Shown: positions 60,459 through 64,000 of the stretch, piece after piece
How the letters are laid out: every line of letters begins with the position of its first letter
Position numbering within the stretch: position 1 is the first letter of the stretch
NCBI RefSeq assembly: GCF_026420145.1
Contig: NZ_JAPMLV010000007.1
Location: 62,001-126,000 of the forward strand
Direction: 5' to 3'
DNA length: 64,000 nucleotides
Origin: Enterobacter pseudoroggenkampii
Lineage (GTDB): Bacteria > Pseudomonadota > Gammaproteobacteria > Enterobacterales > Enterobacteriaceae
Notes under the pieces: generated by a model
The model's input: the letters and a program-made list of their open reading frames with translations, nothing else
Databases searched by the model: none
Told to the model about the DNA's origin: nothing
Translations under genes and position numbers: made by a program

Positions 60459-61271
60459 ATGAAAAAAAATCGCGCTTTTCTGAAATGGGCAGGGGGGAAA
60501 TACCCCCTGCTCGATGATATTAAAAAGCACCTGCCTAAAGGCGAGTGTCTTATCGAACCTTTCGTGGGTGCAGGATCGGTGTTCCTCAACACCGATTTTT
60601 CTCGTTATATCCTGGCGGATATCAACAGCGACCTTATCAGCCTCTATAACATCGTTAAGCTGCGTACCGATGAGTATGTCGCCGAGGCGCGCAAACTGTT
60701 TACGCCCGAGAACAATAACCCGGACGTTTACTACCAGTACCGCGCGGAGTTTAACCAGAGCCAGGACCCGTTCCGCAGAGCCCTGCTGTTCCTCTACCTC
60801 AACCGACATGGTTACAACGGCCTGTGTCGGTATAACCTGCGCGGGGAGTTTAACGTGCCTTTTGGCCGCTATAAGCGCCCGTATTTTCCGCAGGACGAGC
60901 TGTATCACTTTGCCGAAAAAGCGCAGAGCGCAGAGTTTCATTGCCTCTCCTATGAAGAGTGTATGGAACTGGCAGGCGTAAACTCGGTGGTTTACTGTGA
61001 CCCGCCTTACGCGCCGCTGTCTGCGACGGCGAACTTCACCGCCTATCACACCAACAGCTTCAGCCCTGCCGAACAGGCTCGTCTGGCGGAGATGGCGGAA
61101 AAGCTGGTCAGCAAAAGAATTCCGGTGTTAATTTCGAATCACGATACCCCTGATACGCGCGAATGGTACAAAGCCGCGAAGCATTTTCAGGTTAAGGTGC
61201 GGCGTAGCATTAGCAGCAACGGCGGCACACGTAAAAAGGTGGACGAACTTCTGGCTCTTTATCGCCCCTGA
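60459..61271 (+). CDS. dam: Dam, DNA adenine methyltransferase
   Basis: A 270-residue adenine-N6 methyltransferase acting on GATC. It supports mismatch repair strand choice, SeqA-controlled replication timing and gene regulation. The S-adenosylmethionine motif is FLKWAGGKYPLL followed by EPFVGAGSVFLNT. The catalytic DPPY starts at D181 (VVYCDPPYAPLS), the E. coli position. The DNA-binding region has LYLNRHGYNGLCRYN. It is slightly shorter than E. coli Dam (278), at the C-terminus. It lies 67 bp after damX and 41 bp before rpe. Confidence 0.98.
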   Translation: MKKNRAFLKWAGGKYPLLDDIKKHLPKGECLIEPFVGAGSVFLNTDFSRYILADINSDLISLYNIVKLRTDEYVAEARKLFTPENNNPDVYYQYRAEFNQSQDPFRRALLFLYLNRHGYNGLCRYNLRGEFNVPFGRYKRPYFPQDELYHFAEKAQSAEFHCLSYEECMELAGVNSVVYCDPPYAPLSATANFTAYHTNSFSPAEQARLAEMAEKLVSKRIPVLISNHDTPDTREWYKAAKHFQVKVRRSISSNGGTRKKVDELLALYRP

Positions 61272-61312
61272 GCCGTTTTGCCCGCCGGTAAACACATTTC
61301 AAGGAGAAGCGG

Positions 61313-61990
61313 ATGAAACAGTTTTTGATTGCTCCCTCAATTCTGTCGGCCGATTTTGCCCGTCTGGGTGAAGATACCGCCAAAGCTCTCGCGGCTGGCG
61401 CAGATGTCGTCCATTTCGACGTGATGGATAACCACTACGTTCCGAATCTGACCATTGGCCCAATGGTGCTCAAGGCATTGCGTAACTATGGCATTACCGC
61501 GCCGATCGACGTTCACCTGATGGTGAAGCCTGTTGACCGCATCGTGCCTGACTTCGCCGCGGCGGGTGCCAGCATCATCACTTTCCATCCGGAAGCCTCT
61601 GAACACGTCGACCGCACGCTGCAGCTGATCAAAGAGAACGGCTGTAAAGCAGGTCTGGTGTTTAACCCGGCCACGCCGCTGAGCTATCTCGACTATGTCA
61701 TGGACAAGCTGGACGTGATCCTGCTGATGTCCGTTAACCCGGGCTTTGGCGGCCAGTCGTTTATCCCCCACACGCTGGATAAGCTGCGTGAAGTACGCCG
61801 TCGTATTGACGAGTCAGGCTACGATATTCGTCTGGAAGTGGACGGCGGCGTGAAAGTGAATAACATTGGTGAAATTGCGGCAGCGGGCGCGGATATGTTT
61901 GTTGCCGGTTCAGCCATTTTCGACCAACCGGATTACAAAAAAGTCATTGATGAAATGCGCCGCGAGCTGGCGAAGGTAAGTCATGGATAA
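61313..61990 (+). CDS. rpe: Rpe, ribulose-phosphate 3-epimerase
   Basis: A 225-residue TIM-barrel enzyme interconverting ribulose-5-phosphate and xylulose-5-phosphate in the pentose phosphate pathway. Family landmarks are [16 protein letters not shown] (barrel start), [17 protein letters not shown] with a metal-binding His and Asp, [14 protein letters not shown] and the late [11 protein letters not shown] (catalytic Asp). AGGAG precedes the start. Its stop overlaps gph by eight bases. Confidence 0.98.
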   Translation: MKQFLIAPSILSADFARLGEDTAKALAAGADVVHFDVMDNHYVPNLTIGPMVLKALRNYGITAPIDVHLMVKPVDRIVPDFAAAGASIITFHPEASEHVDRTLQLIKENGCKAGLVFNPATPLSYLDYVMDKLDVILLMSVNPGFGGQSFIPHTLDKLREVRRRIDESGYDIRLEVDGGVKVNNIGEIAAAGADMFVAGSAIFDQPDYKKVIDEMRRELAKVSHG

Positions 61991-62744
61991 ATTACAGGCT
62001 ATTCGGGGTGTGGCATTCGACCTCGACGGTACGCTGGTCGACAGCGCGCCGGGCTTAACGAGCGCCGTAGATCAGGCGCTGTACGCACTTGAGCTGCCCG
62101 TTGCAGGTGAAGAACGCGTGGTAACGTGGATTGGCAACGGCGCCGATGTTCTGATGGAGCGTGCACTGACGTGGGCTCGCCAGGAGCGCGCGTCGCAGCG
62201 TTCCGCGCAGGGTAAACCGAGCGTCGATCACGCTGACATTCCTAAGGATGAGCAGCTGCGTATTCTGCGCAAACTGTTCGATCGTTTCTACGAAGAGACC
62301 GTCGAGGAGGGCAGTTTCCTGTTCCCGGACGTTCAGGAAACGCTGAGCGCGCTTCACGCGAAGGGTATCCCGCTGGGGCTGGTGACTAACAAGCCAACCC
62401 CGTTCGTTGCGCCTCTGCTGGAAGCGCTCGACATCGCAAAGTATTTCTCCGTGATTGTGGGCGGCGATGACGTGCAGAACAAAAAGCCGCATCCGGAACC
62501 GCTGCTGCTGGTGGCAGGAAAATTATCCTTAACGCCTGCGGAGCTGCTCTTTGTCGGGGATTCGCGCAATGATATTCTGGCTGCCCGAGCGGCAGGGTGT
62601 CCTTCCGTCGGATTAACCTATGGCTACAACTACGGTGAGGCCATCACGCTAAGTGAGCCGGATGTGGTCTTCGACCACTTCAAAGATTTGTTGCCCGCAC
62701 TCGGGCTTTCGCACAGTGAACATCAGGAATTGAATAATGACTAA
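61983..62744 (+). CDS. gph: Gph, phosphoglycolate phosphatase
   Basis: A 253-residue HAD phosphatase that removes 2-phosphoglycolate, formed during repair of 3'-phosphoglycolate DNA ends. The nucleophile motif is [17 protein letters not shown]. Motif II is [10 protein letters not shown], and the acidic motif is [18 protein letters not shown]. It overlaps rpe by eight bases at the start and trpS by eight bases at the end, so translation is probably coupled across all three. Confidence 0.97.
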   Translation: MDKLQAIRGVAFDLDGTLVDSAPGLTSAVDQALYALELPVAGEERVVTWIGNGADVLMERALTWARQERASQRSAQGKPSVDHADIPKDEQLRILRKLFDRFYEETVEEGSFLFPDVQETLSALHAKGIPLGLVTNKPTPFVAPLLEALDIAKYFSVIVGGDDVQNKKPHPEPLLLVAGKLSLTPAELLFVGDSRNDILAARAAGCPSVGLTYGYNYGEAITLSEPDVVFDHFKDLLPALGLSHSEHQELNND

Positions 62745-63741
62745 GCCCATCGTTTTTAGTGGCGCACAGCCTTCAGGTGAATTGACCATTGGTAACTACA
62801 TGGGTGCGTTACGTCAGTGGGTCAGCATGCAGGATGACTACCATTGCATCTACTGCATCGTCGATCTCCATGCGATTACCGCGCGTCAGGATCCTGAGAA
62901 GCTGCGCAAAGCCACTCTCGATACGCTGGCGCTGTACCTGGCCTGCGGCATCGATCCTGAGAAAAGCACTATCTTCGTTCAGTCTCACGTGCCGGAGCAC
63001 GCGCAGCTGGGCTGGGCGCTGAACTGCTACACCTATTTCGGCGAGCTGAGCCGCATGACCCAGTTCAAGGATAAATCCGCGCGCTACTCTGAGAACATCA
63101 ACGCCGGTCTGTTTGACTATCCGGTGCTGATGGCGGCGGACATCCTGCTGTACCAGACAAACCAGGTCCCGGTGGGTGAAGACCAGAAGCAGCATCTGGA
63201 GCTGAGCCGCGATATCGCCCAGCGCTTTAACGCGATCTATGGCGATGTGTTCAAAGTGCCAGAGCCGTTTATTCCGAAGTCCGGCGCGCGCGTGATGTCG
63301 CTGCTGGAGCCGACCAAAAAGATGTCCAAGTCTGACGATAACCGCAACAACGTTATCGGCCTGCTGGAAGACCCGAAATCCGTCGTCAAAAAGCTCAAGC
63401 GTGCGGTCACCGACTCCGACGAGCCGCCGGTAGTGCGTTACGACGTGCAGAACAAAGCGGGCGTCTCCAACCTGCTGGATATCCTCTCCGGCGTGACCGG
63501 CCAGAGCATTCCTGAGCTGGAACAGCACTTCGAAGGCAAGATGTACGGCCACCTGAAAGGCGAAGTGGCAGACGCCGTTTCCGGGATGCTGACCGAGCTG
63601 CAGGAGCGCTATAACCGCTATCGCAACGACGAAGCCTTCCTGCAGAAGGTAATGAAAGAGGGCGCGGAAAAAGCCAGCGCGCGCGCGTCCGAAACCCTGA
63701 AAGCGGTATACAACGCGATTGGGTTTGTGGGTAAACCTTAA
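62737..63741 (+). CDS. trpS: TrpS, tryptophanyl-tRNA synthetase
   Basis: A 334-residue class I synthetase, the same length as E. coli, that charges tRNA-Trp. The HIGH-type motif is [12 protein letters not shown] (residues about 14-25). The KMSKS loop is KKMSKSDDN. Conserved pocket regions are [12 protein letters not shown] and [25 protein letters not shown]. It is the last gene of the aroK-trpS block. An intrinsic terminator starts 12 bases after the stop. Confidence 0.98.
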   Translation: MTKPIVFSGAQPSGELTIGNYMGALRQWVSMQDDYHCIYCIVDLHAITARQDPEKLRKATLDTLALYLACGIDPEKSTIFVQSHVPEHAQLGWALNCYTYFGELSRMTQFKDKSARYSENINAGLFDYPVLMAADILLYQTNQVPVGEDQKQHLELSRDIAQRFNAIYGDVFKVPEPFIPKSGARVMSLLEPTKKMSKSDDNRNNVIGLLEDPKSVVKKLKRAVTDSDEPPVVRYDVQNKAGVSNLLDILSGVTGQSIPELEQHFEGKMYGHLKGEVADAVSGMLTELQERYNRYRNDEAFLQKVMKEGAEKASARASETLKAVYNAIGFVGKP

Positions 63742-63752
63742 GTAAAAGCAAA

Positions 63753-63775
63753 ACGGTAACCACGTTACCGTTTTT
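63753..63775 (+). terminator. trpS intrinsic terminator
   Basis: The stem CGGTAAC / GTTACCG with loop CAC is followed by five T. It lies in the context TAAAAGCAAAACGG right after the stop, as at glgP and yhgN, with paired base changes in the stem. Confidence 0.93.
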
Positions 63776-63785
63776 AGGGTTTGTT

Positions 63786-63829
63786 CCCTCTCCCTGTGGG
63801 AGAGGGTCAGGGTGAGGGCATCAGGCCGC
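63786..63829 (+). repeat. G-run dyad repeat, copy 7 (after trpS)
   Basis: CCCTCTCCC-TGT-GGGAGAGGG is followed by two more G-runs and CATCAGGCCGC. It is linked to the trpS terminator by TTTTTAGGGTTTG and lies between the convergent trpS and yhfL. Confidence 0.87.
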
Positions 63830-63841
63830 ACTTCCCTAAAC

Positions 63842-63869
63842 AAAAAAACCGGGACATCCCGGTTTTTTT
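63842..63869. terminator. Bidirectional terminator between trpS and yhfL
   Basis: CCGGGA / TCCCGG with loop CA is flanked by seven A on the left and seven T on the right, so it works for yhfL on the minus strand and as a second stop for trpS. Confidence 0.9.
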
Positions 63870-63884
63870 ACGCCTGTAAAACGC

Positions 63885-64000
63885 TTACTGCTGCGCCGCC
63901 GGGCCGCAACCACCGATGATCTTCGAAATGGAGATCGCCGGGTGCAGCAGATAATCGTAGCTGCAGTTATTTTTGGTGTTCTGTACGTGACCGGTGCAGG
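63885..64000 (-). CDS. yhfL: YhfL, small lipoprotein (5' partial)
   Basis: The window ends inside this minus-strand gene. The visible 37 residues run from CTGHVQNTKNNCSYDYLLHP to the end KIIGGCGPAAQQ. This matches the mature part of E. coli YhfL (55 residues), a small lipoprotein of unknown function. The first visible Cys is where the lipobox cysteine falls in E. coli, so the signal peptide would lie just outside. In E. coli the frl and yhf genes separate yhfL from trpS. Confidence 0.82.
   Translation of the reverse strand, partial: CTGHVQNTKNNCSYDYLLHPAISISKIIGGCGPAAQQ

Overview
The window is chromosomal DNA from an enterobacterium (family Enterobacteriaceae). Nearly every protein is recognisable as a close relative of an Escherichia coli or Salmonella gene, often with the same length and catalytic residue numbers. 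The high G+C at third codon positions, the REP sequences of the type GTAGGYCGGGTAAGGCGAAG, and an arn (lipid A aminoarabinose) operon next to acpT suggest Enterobacter or a near neighbour (Lelliottia, Leclercia) rather than E. coli. The genus is inference from sequence memory. No rRNA, tRNA, CRISPR array, prophage, insertion sequence or integrase was seen.

Layout. 1-3.2 kb is the end of the arn operon (arnD partial, arnT, arnE, arnF). 3.2-8.0 kb holds acpT, yhhT, yhhS, dcrB, yhhQ and tusA. 8.1-10.0 kb holds yhgN and asd. 10.3-19.6 kb is the glycogen operon glgBXCAP. 19.7-23.4 kb is glpD facing glpEGR. 23.5-31.3 kb is the maltose regulator malT divergent from malPQ. 31.4-35.1 kb holds gntT, nfuA, gntX and bioH. 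35.2-38.4 kb has a small secreted DUF1471 protein and feoABC (ferrous iron uptake). 38.6-41.5 kb holds tex and greB. 41.8-45.6 kb holds ompR-envZ and pckA. 45.9-50.1 kb holds hslO, hslR, yrfG and igaA. 50.4-53.6 kb holds nudE and mrcA. 53.8-57.0 kb is hofMNOPQ (type IV pilus-like DNA-use genes). 57.3-63.7 kb is aroK-aroB-damX-dam-rpe-gph-trpS. The window ends inside yhfL.

How the genes work together. Much of the window handles carbon storage and entry. GlgC, GlgA and GlgB build glycogen, and GlgP and GlgX break it down. MalP and MalQ process maltodextrins, GlpD oxidises glycerol-3-phosphate, GntT imports gluconate, and PckA opens gluconeogenesis. A second theme is the envelope: Arn lipid A modification, OmpR-EnvZ, IgaA, MrcA and DamX. 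The aroK-to-trpS block joins shikimate synthesis, DNA methylation and pentose phosphate metabolism.

I found no novel multi-gene system. The most interesting signal is non-coding. Seven copies of an approximately 40-base dyad element occur between genes, and each carries four G-runs compatible with a G-quadruplex. Three copies lie directly behind an intrinsic terminator whose stem varies by compensatory base changes. Two copies lie at a fixed distance from a REP sequence. The next most interesting point is gene order: compared with my memory of E. coli K-12, several blocks are absent at their usual junctions, including one that should carry essential genes.
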